This document shows, in pieces, positions 53,499-63,198 of a DNA stretch of 64,000 nt. Under the pieces are notes generated by a model. The model worked only from the letters and a program-made list of their open reading frames with translations, ran no database searches and was not told the origin of the DNA. Within the stretch, counting starts at the first letter, position 1. The number at the start of each line of letters is the position of its first letter. Made by a program: the position numbers and the translations under genes. This stretch comes from Paludibacteraceae bacterium (GTDB lineage: Bacteria; Bacteroidota; Bacteroidia; Bacteroidales; Paludibacteraceae). Location of the stretch: positions 1 to 64,000 of the forward strand of contig JAGCFX010000020.1 in NCBI GenBank assembly GCA_017649925.1, given 5' to 3'.

Positions 53499-55772
53499 TT
53501 ATTTCTTACAGCCTGCGTTGGGGTCAAACCACTTGGGCACGTCGAAGTTCTCCGTAGGACTATATCCCAATTCGGGATCGGCGAGCACTTTTTGCATATA
53601 TAGCGCGCAGATAGGCAATGCCATGGACGCACCTTGTCCTTCTGCCATATTATCAAAATGTATGCCACGATCTTCACCACCGACCCACGTACCGCTGACG
53701 AGTGAAGGAGTGAAGCACATGAACCAACCGTCGGAGTTGTTGTTGGTTGTTCCTGTTTTTCCTCCCATCGGTGCCGTCACGCCATATTTGAAGCGCACGC
53801 GGACACCTGTTCCGTGATCCAGAACGGCGCGTAACATGTGCAACATCTTATAAGCCGTAGTCTCGCTGATAATTTCATGAGTGCGAGGCGCAAAAGTACC
53901 GATGACATTACCGTTATTGTCTTCAATACGCGTGACATAAAGCGGCTCGGTTCGGATTCCTTTGTTTGGGAACGTGGTGTAAGCATCTACCATCTCTGCC
54001 ACACTTACTTCGCAAGGTCCCAGACAAAGCGAGATAACAGGATCTAACTGTCCTTGGATACCGAATGACTGCATCATCTTAACGAGTTGTTCCGGCGTGA
54101 AGAGTGACATGAGATAAGCGGAGATCCAGTTGGACGAGTTCATCAAACCCCAAGTAAGTGTTACGGTATCACCGCGGTATTTGTCATGTGTGTCTCGCGG
54201 CGACCATTCACGGCCATTGGCATCGACAAGTGTAATAGGTTCATTAACCACTTTGTCGCACGGCCACATTCCCTCGTCCATAGCAAGCGTGTAGAGATAG
54301 GGTTTGACGGTTGAACCCACTTGACGTTTTCCTTTCGTACACATATCGTACTGGAAATGTGCGAAGTTCGGACCGCCGACGTAAGCTTTGACATGCCCTG
54401 TACGCGGATCCATGGACATGAAGCCGCAACGCAGATAACTCTTCTGCCATTTGATGGAATCATAAGGCGTGAGAATGGTATCAATCAGTCCACGGTCATA
54501 CGTAAATACTTGCATCTCACGCGGTACCATAAATGACGCGATAATGGAATCATGGCTATATCCGGCGAGTTTCATTACGCGATATCGCTCTGTCTGTCGC
54601 ATGGAGCGATTCATGATACCGTCAATCTCGTTTTGTGTCAGTTTCCATGAGAACGGTGCGTTGCGTTTCTTTTGCAACTCTTTGAAGAACGATTTTTGTT
54701 GTTCCTGCATATGTTCGCATACCGCTTCTTCGGCATAACGCTGCATACGCGAATCAATCGTTGTGTAAATCTTCAGACCATCCTGATAAATATCATATTT
54801 GCTTCCGTCTGCTTTTTTGTTCTTCTCGCAGAAACCATACAACGGATTGTTTTCCCATTGCCATTGGTCCAATTTGAATTGTTGCTGATTCCATTCCGAA
54901 TAATCACTCTCCTTTGGTTCCTTGGCGGTCAACGTAACACGCAGAAACTCACGGAAATAGGGCGCTATTCCTTGCTTGTGATCTACGGAAGTATAATGCA
55001 ACTCAAGCGGCAAAGCCATGACTGAATCGCGCGTGGCTTCATCGATATAACCGTATTTCTCCATTTGGCTGAGCACGGTGTTTCGGCGGTTCGTAGCGCG
55101 AACAGGATGACGAACCGGGTTATAGAGCGACGGGTTCTTACACATACCCACCAGCATTGCCGCTTCCTCTAATTTCAGTTCGCTTGGAGTGGTGGAGAAA
55201 TAGACTTGTGAGGCAGATTGGATTCCAACGGCGTTATACAGGAAATCGAACTGATTCATGTACATCAGCAGAATCTCGTCTTTTGAATAGAGACGCTCCA
55301 ATTTCGTAGCAATGACCCATTCGATCGGTTTCTGCATGGCACGTTCGAAGATATTGTTCGCCCGCGGTGACCATAACTGCTTGGCTAATTGTTGCGTGAG
55401 TGTACTACCTCCACCGGCGCGGCCGAGTTTGATAATAGCGCGGAACATCGACTTGAAATCGACACCGGTATGCTCATAGAAACGTACATCCTCCGTGGCA
55501 ATCAACGCGTTGATAAGGTTTGGCGAGAGATCGGTATATTGCACGCCGACGCGATTCTCGAAACGATAATAACGTCCCAAGGACTGCATGTCGGATGAGA
55601 AAATCTCACTCGCGAAAGTGTTCTTCGGGTTTTGCAATTCTTCCAGCGGCGGTAAGTAACCCAGCGCGCCTTTGGTAATCAGCCAAATAACGAGGAAAGC
55701 CGTCAGAAGGCCTCCTAAAAAGAGTCCCCAAAACCACAAAAGGAAAGGTTTGTACCAATTTTTTGTTTTCAT
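53499..55772 (-). CDS. Bifunctional penicillin-binding protein 1A
   Basis: 757 residues. One N-terminal membrane segment (about 10-33), a GT51 transglycosylase domain with TEDVRFYEHTGVDFKSMFRA and GGSTLTQQLAKQLW, then the transpeptidase with SxxK (GSTVKPYLYT), SxN (NSSNWISAY) and KTG (GGKTGTTNNNSDGWF). It polymerises and cross-links peptidoglycan. The ATG overlaps the hemW stop (ATGA). Its stop is followed directly by the TTG start of the TPR gene in the same frame. Confidence 0.96.
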   Translation of the reverse strand: MKTKNWYKPFLLWFWGLFLGGLLTAFLVIWLITKGALGYLPPLEELQNPKNTFASEIFSSDMQSLGRYYRFENRVGVQYTDLSPNLINALIATEDVRFYEHTGVDFKSMFRAIIKLGRAGGGSTLTQQLAKQLWSPRANNIFERAMQKPIEWVIATKLERLYSKDEILLMYMNQFDFLYNAVGIQSASQVYFSTTPSELKLEEAAMLVGMCKNPSLYNPVRHPVRATNRRNTVLSQMEKYGYIDEATRDSVMALPLELHYTSVDHKQGIAPYFREFLRVTLTAKEPKESDYSEWNQQQFKLDQWQWENNPLYGFCEKNKKADGSKYDIYQDGLKIYTTIDSRMQRYAEEAVCEHMQEQQKSFFKELQKKRNAPFSWKLTQNEIDGIMNRSMRQTERYRVMKLAGYSHDSIIASFMVPREMQVFTYDRGLIDTILTPYDSIKWQKSYLRCGFMSMDPRTGHVKAYVGGPNFAHFQYDMCTKGKRQVGSTVKPYLYTLAMDEGMWPCDKVVNEPITLVDANGREWSPRDTHDKYRGDTVTLTWGLMNSSNWISAYLMSLFTPEQLVKMMQSFGIQGQLDPVISLCLGPCEVSVAEMVDAYTTFPNKGIRTEPLYVTRIEDNNGNVIGTFAPRTHEIISETTAYKMLHMLRAVLDHGTGVRVRFKYGVTAPMGGKTGTTNNNSDGWFMCFTPSLVSGTWVGGEDRGIHFDNMAEGQGASMALPICALYMQKVLADPELGYSPTENFDVPKWFDPNAGCKK

Positions 55773-56854
55773 ATCATCAGATCTTCAATTATTCGATTTA
55801 GTATGTGCAGTCCTTGTTGCGTGGCGACAATGCGTTTGTCTTCCGTGCGCTGCAACAAGCCGTTTTGTATTAATCTCTCGAAGTTGGCTCGATGTTGGCT
55901 CGTAGTTGGCTCGGAAATTCCCCGATGCGTTCTCAAACCCAGCATGATGCGCTCGTTGTAAATGTCTTTGTCCGTCAGCGTCTCACTCTCGCGCTGCAAT
56001 GTGCCGGAGTTGATGCCGCTGATATACGCATTCAGGTTGTCGGGATTCCAACTGCGGATGTTCCCCATATAACTGTGAGCCCCTGCGCCTATTCCGATAT
56101 ACGGCGTACCGTCCCAATAACTGCTGTTGTGTTTCGATTCGTAGCCCGGCAACGCAAAATTACTTACCTCATAATGCTCAAACCCCGCGTTCTTCAATCG
56201 TTCGCAAAGATAGTCATACATTTCGTTTTCCGTATCCTCGTCAATGACTTCCAACGAACCAGTATCGCGCATCTTTGTTAGCGCTGTGCCTTCTTCGTAC
56301 ATCAGCCCATAAGACGAGATATGCTGTATGCCCAAATTCAATGCGATTTGTATGTCCTCTTTCCATTGGTTTATCGTCTGCGTTGGCAAGGCGTACATCA
56401 GGTCAATGGATATATTGTCAAACCCTGCTTTCTGCGCCCAATGCACGGCATCAATTGCTTGCTTGGCTGTATGTCTGCGCCCGATGAGATGCAGCAAATG
56501 GTCTTTGAACGATTGCACTCCGATGGACAATCTGTTCACGCCCGCCGCTTGGATGGTTTTCAGATATGTTTCTGTCGCGTCACCCGGGTTGAGTTCCATC
56601 GTCACTTCCTCTGCATTCTCCAACCCAATGGCATCCAAAATGCGCTTTATGTCGCTCGATTCCAACGTACTGGGTGTTCCTCCGCCGAGGTAAACGGTAC
56701 GTATAGGCTCGTTTGTTTCGTTTTTGCGCTTCGCAATCTCTTTGAGTAAGGTTTCTACATATTCCGCGCGACGCTCCAAAAGGGTGGTGGAGAAGAAATC
56801 GCAATACAGGCAGCGTTTCTTGCAAAACGGAATATGTACGTAAATGCCCGCCAT
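55769..56854 (-). CDS. hemW: HemW-type radical SAM heme chaperone
   Basis: 361 residues. The radical SAM cluster motif is CxxxCxxC in IPFCKKRCLYCDFFSTT, with GGGTPS and the HemN C-terminal domain. HemW transfers heme to respiratory or other targets and is often misnamed coproporphyrinogen III oxidase. An 11-bp repeat array (55877-55913) lies in the coding sequence just after LGLRTHRGI, encoding about SEPTTSQHRANFER in changing frames. Start overlaps the rarA stop (TGATG). Confidence 0.92.
   Translation of the reverse strand: MAGIYVHIPFCKKRCLYCDFFSTTLLERRAEYVETLLKEIAKRKNETNEPIRTVYLGGGTPSTLESSDIKRILDAIGLENAEEVTMELNPGDATETYLKTIQAAGVNRLSIGVQSFKDHLLHLIGRRHTAKQAIDAVHWAQKAGFDNISIDLMYALPTQTINQWKEDIQIALNLGIQHISSYGLMYEEGTALTKMRDTGSLEVIDEDTENEMYDYLCERLKNAGFEHYEVSNFALPGYESKHNSSYWDGTPYIGIGAGAHSYMGNIRSWNPDNLNAYISGINSGTLQRESETLTDKDIYNERIMLGLRTHRGISEPTTSQHRANFERLIQNGLLQRTEDKRIVATQQGLHILNRIIEDLMI
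55877..55913 (-). repeat. 11-bp tandem array inside hemW
   Basis: CTCG anchors (CGAG on the minus strand) at 55877, 55888, 55899 and 55910, each 11 bp apart. Minus-strand units are cgagccaacta, cgagccaacat, cgagccaactt. It matches the intergenic consensus ATCGARCCAAY. Confidence 0.85.
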
Positions 56855-58074
56855 CAGTCTTTTTTCCAGAATGTTGTGCCCACCAATTCATCCGGCAGGT
56901 ATTGTTGTTCCGTCCAATGACCCGGAAAATCATGCGGGTATTTGTAACCGTCACTGTAACCAAGGTCTTTCATCAGACTCGTCGGGGCATTGCGCAAATG
57001 CAAAGGCACCGGTAAGTTACCCGTCTCGCGTACTTTCTCCAATGCCGCGTCTATCGCCAAATATGCCGAATTGTCTTTCTTGCATGTCGCCAAGTAGATC
57101 GTTGTCTCTGCCAGCGGAATACGTCCTTCCGGCCAACCGATCTTATTGACCACATCAAAACAGGTGTTCGCCAGCAGCATTGCATTCGGGTTTGCCAGAC
57201 CGATATCTTCGCTTGCCAAAATGACCAGTCTTCGCGCAATGAATTTCGGGTCTTCACCGCCTTCAATCATTCGCGCTAACCAATATATCGCCGCCTGAGG
57301 ATCGCTACCACGCACCGATTTGATGAAGGCCGAGATGATATCATAATGCATCTCTCCGTCTTTGTCGTACGCTACGGGATTTTGCTGTAATTGCTTTGTA
57401 ACCGTCTCGTTGTCAATTACTTTTGCGCCGCTATTACTTACCAATTCGATGATGTTCAGTAACTTCCGCGCATCTCCTCCGCTATACCGAAGCAAGGCTT
57501 CCGTGTCTTTGATTTGCAGATTCAGCGAACGGATATATTCATCCTGAGTCAGCGTTCTGTTGAGCAATTCCATCAAATCATCCTTATCCAGCGATTTGAG
57601 TACGTATACCTGACAACGACTCAGCAGCGGCGTGATGACTTCAAAACTCGGGTTTTCGGTTGTTGCACCGATGAGAGTAATCGTGCCTTCTTCCACAGCG
57701 CCTAACAAGCTATCTTGTTGCGATTTGCTGAAACGGTGAATCTCATCGATAAACAATATCGGACTTCTGCCGTCTGTCGGTGCAAATAACCCGCTGTTGA
57801 GACTCGCGTTACGTTTGGCCTTGTCGATCACGTCGCGCACTTCTTTCACGCCGCTCGTCACTGCGCTCAGCGTATAGAACGGTCGCTGCAACTGATGAGC
57901 GATGATGCGCGCTAGCGTTGTCTTACCCACGCCCGGAGGACCCCACAAGATGAAACTGGCGATGTTTCCGCTCTCGATCATCTGCCGCAGAATTGCTCCT
58001 TCGCCCACCAGATGTTTCTGGCCTATGTATTCGTCCAATGTCTTTGGACGCATCCGTTCCGCTAATGGTAACAT
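56854..58074 (-). CDS. rarA: Replication-associated recombination protein RarA (MgsA)
   Basis: 406 residues. AAA+ ATPase with Walker [16 protein letters not shown], Walker [11 protein letters not shown] and sensor TTENPSFEV, then the MgsA tetramerisation domain ([31 protein letters not shown]). It acts at stalled replication forks. Start overlaps the end of recN by 13 nt; TGATG with hemW. Confidence 0.96.
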   Translation of the reverse strand: MLPLAERMRPKTLDEYIGQKHLVGEGAILRQMIESGNIASFILWGPPGVGKTTLARIIAHQLQRPFYTLSAVTSGVKEVRDVIDKAKRNASLNSGLFAPTDGRSPILFIDEIHRFSKSQQDSLLGAVEEGTITLIGATTENPSFEVITPLLSRCQVYVLKSLDKDDLMELLNRTLTQDEYIRSLNLQIKDTEALLRYSGGDARKLLNIIELVSNSGAKVIDNETVTKQLQQNPVAYDKDGEMHYDIISAFIKSVRGSDPQAAIYWLARMIEGGEDPKFIARRLVILASEDIGLANPNAMLLANTCFDVVNKIGWPEGRIPLAETTIYLATCKKDNSAYLAIDAALEKVRETGNLPVPLHLRNAPTSLMKDLGYSDGYKYPHDFPGHWTEQQYLPDELVGTTFWKKD

Positions 58075-59639
58075 AGTAATTCTTTTGCTGTTTTCAATGC
58101 TGCTTCCGTGACGTTCTTACCACTTACCATAGAAGCGATTTCTGTCGCGCGTTCCTGCTCATTCAATAAGCTGATGTGTGTTTCGGTGCGGGTGGCAGTG
58201 TCGGCTTTGAATACCTTGTAATGGGTTTGTCCCAACGCGGCAATCTGCGGCAGGTGAGTGATGGCAATGATTTGTCGACTCTTGGCCATCTCGCGCATGA
58301 TAGCCGCCATTTGCGTAGCGATGTCTCCGCTTACACCGGTATCTATCTCGTCAAAAATAATCGTCGGCAAACCTTTCGTGCTCGCTATCAACGCTTTCAC
58401 ACACAGCATCAACCTGCTTATCTCACCTCCGGAAGCCACCTCGCTCACGTTGCGCAGGCTCTGGTTGAGGTTGGCGGCAAACAGCAGTTGTACTTCATCG
58501 CAACCGCTTGGAGTAAAATCTTCCGTGGCAGTAATAGGCATCTCTACTTTTGCATGCGTCACACCAAGTCGTTTCAATCCTTCCATCAGCCGCTCACAAA
58601 TCTGCGGCACAACGGCTTGACGGCTCTCGGTAAGTGCTTTGGCTTTCGTAACTAACGTCTCACGTTCAGCAGATAATTTCTTTTGTGCCTGCTCGATGTC
58701 GAAATCAAAACTATCCAGCCTATTCACTTGTTCGGCCAACTCATCGCGCATCGCAATCAATGCTTCAATGGTTTCCGCACTGAACTTGTGTTTCAGTTCT
58801 TCCAACAACGCAATCCGTTCTTCTGTCCATTCCAACCGCTGCGGGTCTAACTCTATGTGACTCAACTTACGCTCCGCTTCCTCCGCAATGTCCTGTAGTT
58901 CAATACGCGCACTGTCAATCCGTTCTTGTAACTCGCTCGCCGCATCGTCCAGCCGACATGCTCTCAGTGCCTCAATAGCACTCCCTTGCTCGCCACTCAG
59001 CGCCTCCACGGCTGTTTGCAATGCCGCACGGATGTCTTCCGCATGACTCAATTGGTACTGTTCCTGCTCCAACTCCTCTAACTCACCCGCTTGCAGGTTT
59101 GCCTCGTCCAATAATTTAAACCGGTACTGAATATAATCTGCGTCCTGTTGACTCTTTTTCGCCAACTCATGCAACCTACGCAGCGCTTCTGCCGCTTCCA
59201 AATAACGCTCGTACTGCGCACTATAATCTGCCTTTATACCGTCGTTTTGTGCGATGGCATCTAATACACCCAATTGAAAATCAGCATTCTCAATCAATAG
59301 GTTCGCATGCTGAGAGTGAATGTCAATTAACTTGTTCGCCAGCACTTTCAGTTCTTGCAGCGTCACAACACTATCATCGATGAACGAACGACTCTTTCCA
59401 TTGGCGTATAACTCGCGTCGGATAATGCCTTCATCAAACTCCGCCTCGATAATACATTTGTCCTCTCCGTCAGTAATCGCTTTGCTATCTGCGCGCGCGC
59501 CGAGCACCAAGGCAAGAGCGCCTAAGATGATACTCTTTCCGGCACCCGTCTCACCAGTTAACACGGAGAAACCGTCACCGAAATCAATATCCAAATGGCT
59601 AATCAGCGCGTAGTTTTGTATGTGTAAATGCTTTAACAT
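58062..59639 (-). CDS. recN: DNA repair protein RecN
   Basis: 525 residues (usual about 550). SMC-like ABC ATPase with Walker A GETGAGKSIILGALALVLG near residue 30, coiled-coil regions (about 150-360), signature EVASGGEISRLMLCV and Walker B TIIFDEIDTGVSG. It helps repair double-strand breaks. Start overlaps the DUF4835 stop by one base (TGATG). Confidence 0.95.
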   Translation of the reverse strand: MLKHLHIQNYALISHLDIDFGDGFSVLTGETGAGKSIILGALALVLGARADSKAITDGEDKCIIEAEFDEGIIRRELYANGKSRSFIDDSVVTLQELKVLANKLIDIHSQHANLLIENADFQLGVLDAIAQNDGIKADYSAQYERYLEAAEALRRLHELAKKSQQDADYIQYRFKLLDEANLQAGELEELEQEQYQLSHAEDIRAALQTAVEALSGEQGSAIEALRACRLDDAASELQERIDSARIELQDIAEEAERKLSHIELDPQRLEWTEERIALLEELKHKFSAETIEALIAMRDELAEQVNRLDSFDFDIEQAQKKLSAERETLVTKAKALTESRQAVVPQICERLMEGLKRLGVTHAKVEMPITATEDFTPSGCDEVQLLFAANLNQSLRNVSEVASGGEISRLMLCVKALIASTKGLPTIIFDEIDTGVSGDIATQMAAIMREMAKSRQIIAITHLPQIAALGQTHYKVFKADTATRTETHISLLNEQERATEIASMVSGKNVTEAALKTAKELLCYH

Positions 59640-60541
59640 CAGTTGTTTATTCTGTCATAGGTGTTTTGCCGTGTCGGGTCAATGTCCATCAGCAACTCAT
59701 ACACGGTCTTTTTCTCTTTGTCCGTTCCTTTAGCAAAAATATCCACTAACTCTTCCGCTTTTGCGTCCAAAAACGTATTGATCACATAGGTAGCAGGGCG
59801 AGCACGATAAGCCTCTTTCAATACCGACATACCTTCCGCAATGCGCGCTCTGCCGTTTGCTACATTTCCACTCATCTCGTCCAAACCTAAGCGATGATAC
59901 TCATAGTAATAATTGCGGTATTTCTTAAAGGCTTCGTCTAACAAATTGTTAATCAGCGCATAACGGTTTCTGTTGCTATCGAAAGCCAGCCAACCCTTCT
60001 GCTCGATGTTATCCATACTCGCCGACTGGCATACATTGACAATATCTTCGCAGGCTTGGAAGAAAGGAGTACCGCCGAGGCGCTGAAAACTATCTTGGTC
60101 GTGCCCGATAATCAAGTAGCAGTAATATGCTAGCATTGCCGTCAGGTTCGTTGTGAACGTGTTCTGTTGCCATTCGATGCGGTCGAACTCCTGGTACGAG
60201 AAATTGAAATTGTTGTCCTTGAAGTTCAGCAGCGGGGTGGTGTAGGTTGTGCCGTAAACAGGTCGCCGACTTTGCAGCGTCATCTCGCATGTGTATAGGT
60301 TGTCCGCAACTGCCTTTACCACAATCAGCATGCTGCACTCGATTTTCTCATGCTCGGCATACGTCATGTTGGTCCAGCGGTTGTGATTCATGTATTCCTC
60401 AATACCCGCCTTCAGTGTCGCATATACCTGCTTGTTCGAACCTTCAATCTGGTCGGAGTTGACGGTTACCGTGCAGTTGATTTCCTGCGCAGAAACCCAA
60501 GCGCAGACCAGCAAAGCCAATATGGTTGTTATTTTTCTCAT
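59639..60541 (-). CDS. DUF4835 family periplasmic protein (PorD-like)
   Basis: 300 residues with a signal peptide (cleavage after VSAQ). The conserved body starts INCTVTVNSDQIEGSNKQVY and contains NFNFSYQEFDRIEWQQNTF, TAMLAYYCYLIIGHDQDSF and a C-terminal MDIDPTRQNTYDRI. DUF4835 is found next to recN in many Bacteroidota and is sometimes named PorD in relation to the type IX secretion system; that name is from family knowledge and not proven here. ATGA overlap with the DUF4831 gene upstream. Confidence 0.88.
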   Translation of the reverse strand: MRKITTILALLVCAWVSAQEINCTVTVNSDQIEGSNKQVYATLKAGIEEYMNHNRWTNMTYAEHEKIECSMLIVVKAVADNLYTCEMTLQSRRPVYGTTYTTPLLNFKDNNFNFSYQEFDRIEWQQNTFTTNLTAMLAYYCYLIIGHDQDSFQRLGGTPFFQACEDIVNVCQSASMDNIEQKGWLAFDSNRNRYALINNLLDEAFKKYRNYYYEYHRLGLDEMSGNVANGRARIAEGMSVLKEAYRARPATYVINTFLDAKAEELVDIFAKGTDKEKKTVYELLMDIDPTRQNTYDRINN

Positions 60542-61599
60542 TTGCTGATGGATACGATATTTCCGGTCTTTTCGCTAAACACAATCACCGGCAGTTCTGC
60601 ACCCGTGAACACATCTTTCGATACCGGCACGTCAATACCCAGTTGCGCCATCGGAATAGTGCGTTGAGCTAGACTGTGACCATTGAAAATTACCTCTGCG
60701 TCACCGCTTCCCGGCAGGTTATAAACGATTTGCGACATCTCTGCGCCTTTTTTCTTCTTGGCGTCTTTGCCGTTCGATGCGTTGTTCGCAAACTCCTGCG
60801 GATGCAATGTCAGACGCAAAGTGATTGTGTCAGCGTCGATGTTCTCTGCATGCGTGAAGCCGTTTTCCTCCGAGAAGAACCAGTAGTGTTCCTGTTTCAA
60901 CTGACTCTCCGGTTCGATGCGGAAATGCTTATGCTCGGTACGTACCGTCTTTTTGCCCACAAACAACTCCGTCAATTGGCGTTCCTGTCTGTCCAACTCC
61001 GCCAGCACCAACTCCATTGCCTTTCCGTCAGCCGGTGCATGCTCTACCTCGCCGCTCAACAAGTACATGCGAGTCTCACGGATGTGGAATATCTGTTGTG
61101 CCACAGCATGTGCTTGCGCCATTGGAGTCGCAGCTTTCAGCACTTCTTCCGGAAATGGCGGCACTTTATTGCCTCTATTCTTCTGTCCTCCGTCTCTGTT
61201 TTCCGACTTACGTGGCGCCACTTTTTCTTTGGGCTCGTAGGGTAGGTTATAACCCACCAACAAACCTTTCTCGTTGATGTTCAACAGCAAAGGCACATTC
61301 ACTTCCGCTGCCACTTTGTGAGGACGCGAATAATCGGCTGTCGTTGCCGTTCCGATTCTTACGTCTGTCAGCGTGCAGATAGTCGTGTTTTCGCGCTCAA
61401 TCTCTTTCGCGCCGATCATCGCCTCTGCCCACTTGGCATAAACACCCGTCTCATGCGTCTCAACGGTGTACGTGAAATCAACTGTCACAGACGTCTTCGG
61501 GCTGTAATATACCAGCGCACCTTCGCCTTGTTCAATAACTTGCGCATTCAATGCGCTTACCATCATTGCTCCCAAGAGCACCAAAAAGAATTTCTTCAT
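60538..61599 (-). CDS. DUF4831 family periplasmic protein
   Basis: 353 residues with a signal peptide (VSALNAQ). DUF4831 landmarks include LVYYSPKTSVTVDFTYTVE, IGAKEIERENTTICTL, and EFRIETRM-like repeat region ETRMYLLSGEVEHAPADGKA. A Lys-rich low-complexity insert (ASNGKDAKKKKG) lies near residue 285. Function unknown, envelope-located. It precedes DUF4835 with an ATGA overlap and follows aroE by 22 nt; in that gap is the only break of any size before recN. Confidence 0.88.
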   Translation of the reverse strand: MKKFFLVLLGAMMVSALNAQVIEQGEGALVYYSPKTSVTVDFTYTVETHETGVYAKWAEAMIGAKEIERENTTICTLTDVRIGTATTADYSRPHKVAAEVNVPLLLNINEKGLLVGYNLPYEPKEKVAPRKSENRDGGQKNRGNKVPPFPEEVLKAATPMAQAHAVAQQIFHIRETRMYLLSGEVEHAPADGKAMELVLAELDRQERQLTELFVGKKTVRTEHKHFRIEPESQLKQEHYWFFSEENGFTHAENIDADTITLRLTLHPQEFANNASNGKDAKKKKGAEMSQIVYNLPGSGDAEVIFNGHSLAQRTIPMAQLGIDVPVSKDVFTGAELPVIVFSEKTGNIVSISK

Positions 61600-61605
61600 A
61601 TGTAT

Positions 61606-61627
61606 AAAATCTTAATAATCGTCAATT
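61606..61627 (-). repeat. Copy of the 19-nt leader repeat motif at the aroE end
   Basis: Minus strand AATTGACGATTATTAAGATTTT differs by one base (A for T) from the 19-nt direct repeats at 16470 and 16576. It covers the aroE stop codon and the gap before DUF4831. Confidence 0.6.
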
Positions 61628-62338
61628 CCATATCTTCCACGCAGCCTTTGCTTGACCGATCAGCATGCCGATGCCGTTCTGTGTCGTTGCCCCGCGCTCT
61701 TTACCTCGCTGCAAAAACAACGTCTCCTCCGGATTATACACACAGTCGAACAACAAATGTCGTGTCGTGATATGTTCAAAAGGCAATGCCGGACAACTGT
61801 CCACATCCGGAAACATGCCCAGCGGAGTACAATTGACCACCACTGTATGTGCCGCCAATACCTCTTTTGTCAAATCCTCATAACCTAACATTCCCGCTTT
61901 CGGCGTACGGCTCACCAGCGTTGGCGCAACGCCCAATTGTTTCAATCCGTAGCACACGGCTTTAGATGCGCCGCCCGTTCCTAACACCAATGCCTGCTTG
62001 TCAAAATCCCGCAACAACGGCTTCAGCGACTCCATAAATCCCAAGCAGTCTGTATTGTAACCCACGCGCTTATGCACCACGTTCACTGCACCTACTGCCT
62101 CTGCCGTCGCGTCCAAACGCTTCAGATACGGAATAATGGTTTGTTTGTAAGGCATCGTCACGTTCAATCCATCCAGCCGTTCTAACAAATCGTTCAGTCG
62201 CACTTCGTCAGTTGTCAAATCCTCAATCGGATACAGACTATACTCCGCCTCAATATGCTCACGCGCAAATTTCTCCGAGAAATACTTCGCAGAGAATGAA
62301 TGTTGCAATGGATATCCTATTATACCGAAGTGACGCAT
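61622..62338 (-). CDS. aroE: Shikimate 5-dehydrogenase
   Basis: 238 residues. It reduces 3-dehydroshikimate to shikimate with NADPH in aromatic amino-acid synthesis. Substrate residues are in GYPLQHSFSAKYF (SxS) and NVTMPYK (catalytic Lys), cofactor loop VLGTGGASKAV. The C-terminal QNGIGMLIGQA is the conserved closing helix. Length is at the short end of the family (usual 240-290). Overlaps tilS by 19 nt. Confidence 0.94.
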   Translation of the reverse strand: MRHFGIIGYPLQHSFSAKYFSEKFAREHIEAEYSLYPIEDLTTDEVRLNDLLERLDGLNVTMPYKQTIIPYLKRLDATAEAVGAVNVVHKRVGYNTDCLGFMESLKPLLRDFDKQALVLGTGGASKAVCYGLKQLGVAPTLVSRTPKAGMLGYEDLTKEVLAAHTVVVNCTPLGMFPDVDSCPALPFEHITTRHLLFDCVYNPEETLFLQRGKERGATTQNGIGMLIGQAKAAWKIWN

Positions 62339-63198
62339 AACTTACCTTTTTTTATCGTTGCTTGATGAGTCTTGGAAGTAAAGACCTTGCCTCCTTCGCC
62401 TCGTTGCAATGCATCGTAAATCTTATCTGTTTCCGCAAAACCGTATTCCCGCGTCTTCTCATACAACTGTACAATACCCGCCTCACGCGTCGTTTTGCCG
62501 TCTAACCAATCCACATAACCCTGCATATATTCCGCAGTCTGTGCCATGTGCTCAATCTCCGCTTTGCTGTAACGCTTCAATTGCTCCCGCACGGCATTTC
62601 GGCTAATTGTCAGGTCGCTGTTTGTACTGTCATTCACCCAACTCAACTGCCGCTTATCCCGCAGGTAATGCTCAATATAATCTCTCGTCGTGCAGAGTAG
62701 CGGACGTACTACCGGCACACTGTTTGGCACGATGGGATTGTTGCTCTTCGGCCGCATTCCTGCCAAACCGCGCAAGCCTGCACCGCGTTTCAGATTCAAT
62801 AGCAATGTCTCCGCTTGGTCGTTCTGGTGATGGGCAACTGCTACGGCCTGACAACCTTTCTCACGTGCTACTTCGTCAAACCACCAATATCGCAACTCTC
62901 GTGCCGCTTCTTCAATGCCTGCATTATGCGCCCGCGCGTATGAGAGAGTGTCAAAACCTTTCACCACTAACTCCACTCCCATCTTTTCGCACAACGTTCT
63001 CACAAACGCCTCGTCACGCTCACTCTCTTCGCCTCGCAAATGAAAATTACAATGTGCCACGATGCACTTATAACCTGCGCGCAGCAAGACATCTAACAGC
63101 GCTACGCTATCCGCGCCGCCACTGACAGCCACCAACACAGCCTGATCTTTGTTTAACAACTCTCGCTGCCGTATATATGTACTAACTCTCCTAAGCAA
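62320..63198 (-). CDS. tilS: tRNA(Ile)-lysidine synthase, truncated (no C-terminal domain)
   Basis: 292 residues; usual Bacteroidota TilS is about 430-450. The PP-loop domain is complete: VAVSGGADSVALLDVLL near residue 25 and HNAGIEEAARELRYWWFDE, AVAHHQNDQAETLLLNL. The middle segment ends GKVFTSKTHQATIKKGKLC, after which relatives have a TilS C-terminal domain of about 120 residues; here the gene stops and aroE begins. It modifies the wobble C of tRNA-Ile(CAU) to lysidine; activity without the C-terminal domain is unproven. Start overlaps the ettA end by 8 nt. Confidence 0.85.
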   Translation of the reverse strand: MLRRVSTYIRQRELLNKDQAVLVAVSGGADSVALLDVLLRAGYKCIVAHCNFHLRGEESERDEAFVRTLCEKMGVELVVKGFDTLSYARAHNAGIEEAARELRYWWFDEVAREKGCQAVAVAHHQNDQAETLLLNLKRGAGLRGLAGMRPKSNNPIVPNSVPVVRPLLCTTRDYIEHYLRDKRQLSWVNDSTNSDLTISRNAVREQLKRYSKAEIEHMAQTAEYMQGYVDWLDGKTTREAGIVQLYEKTREYGFAETDKIYDALQRGEGGKVFTSKTHQATIKKGKLCVTSV

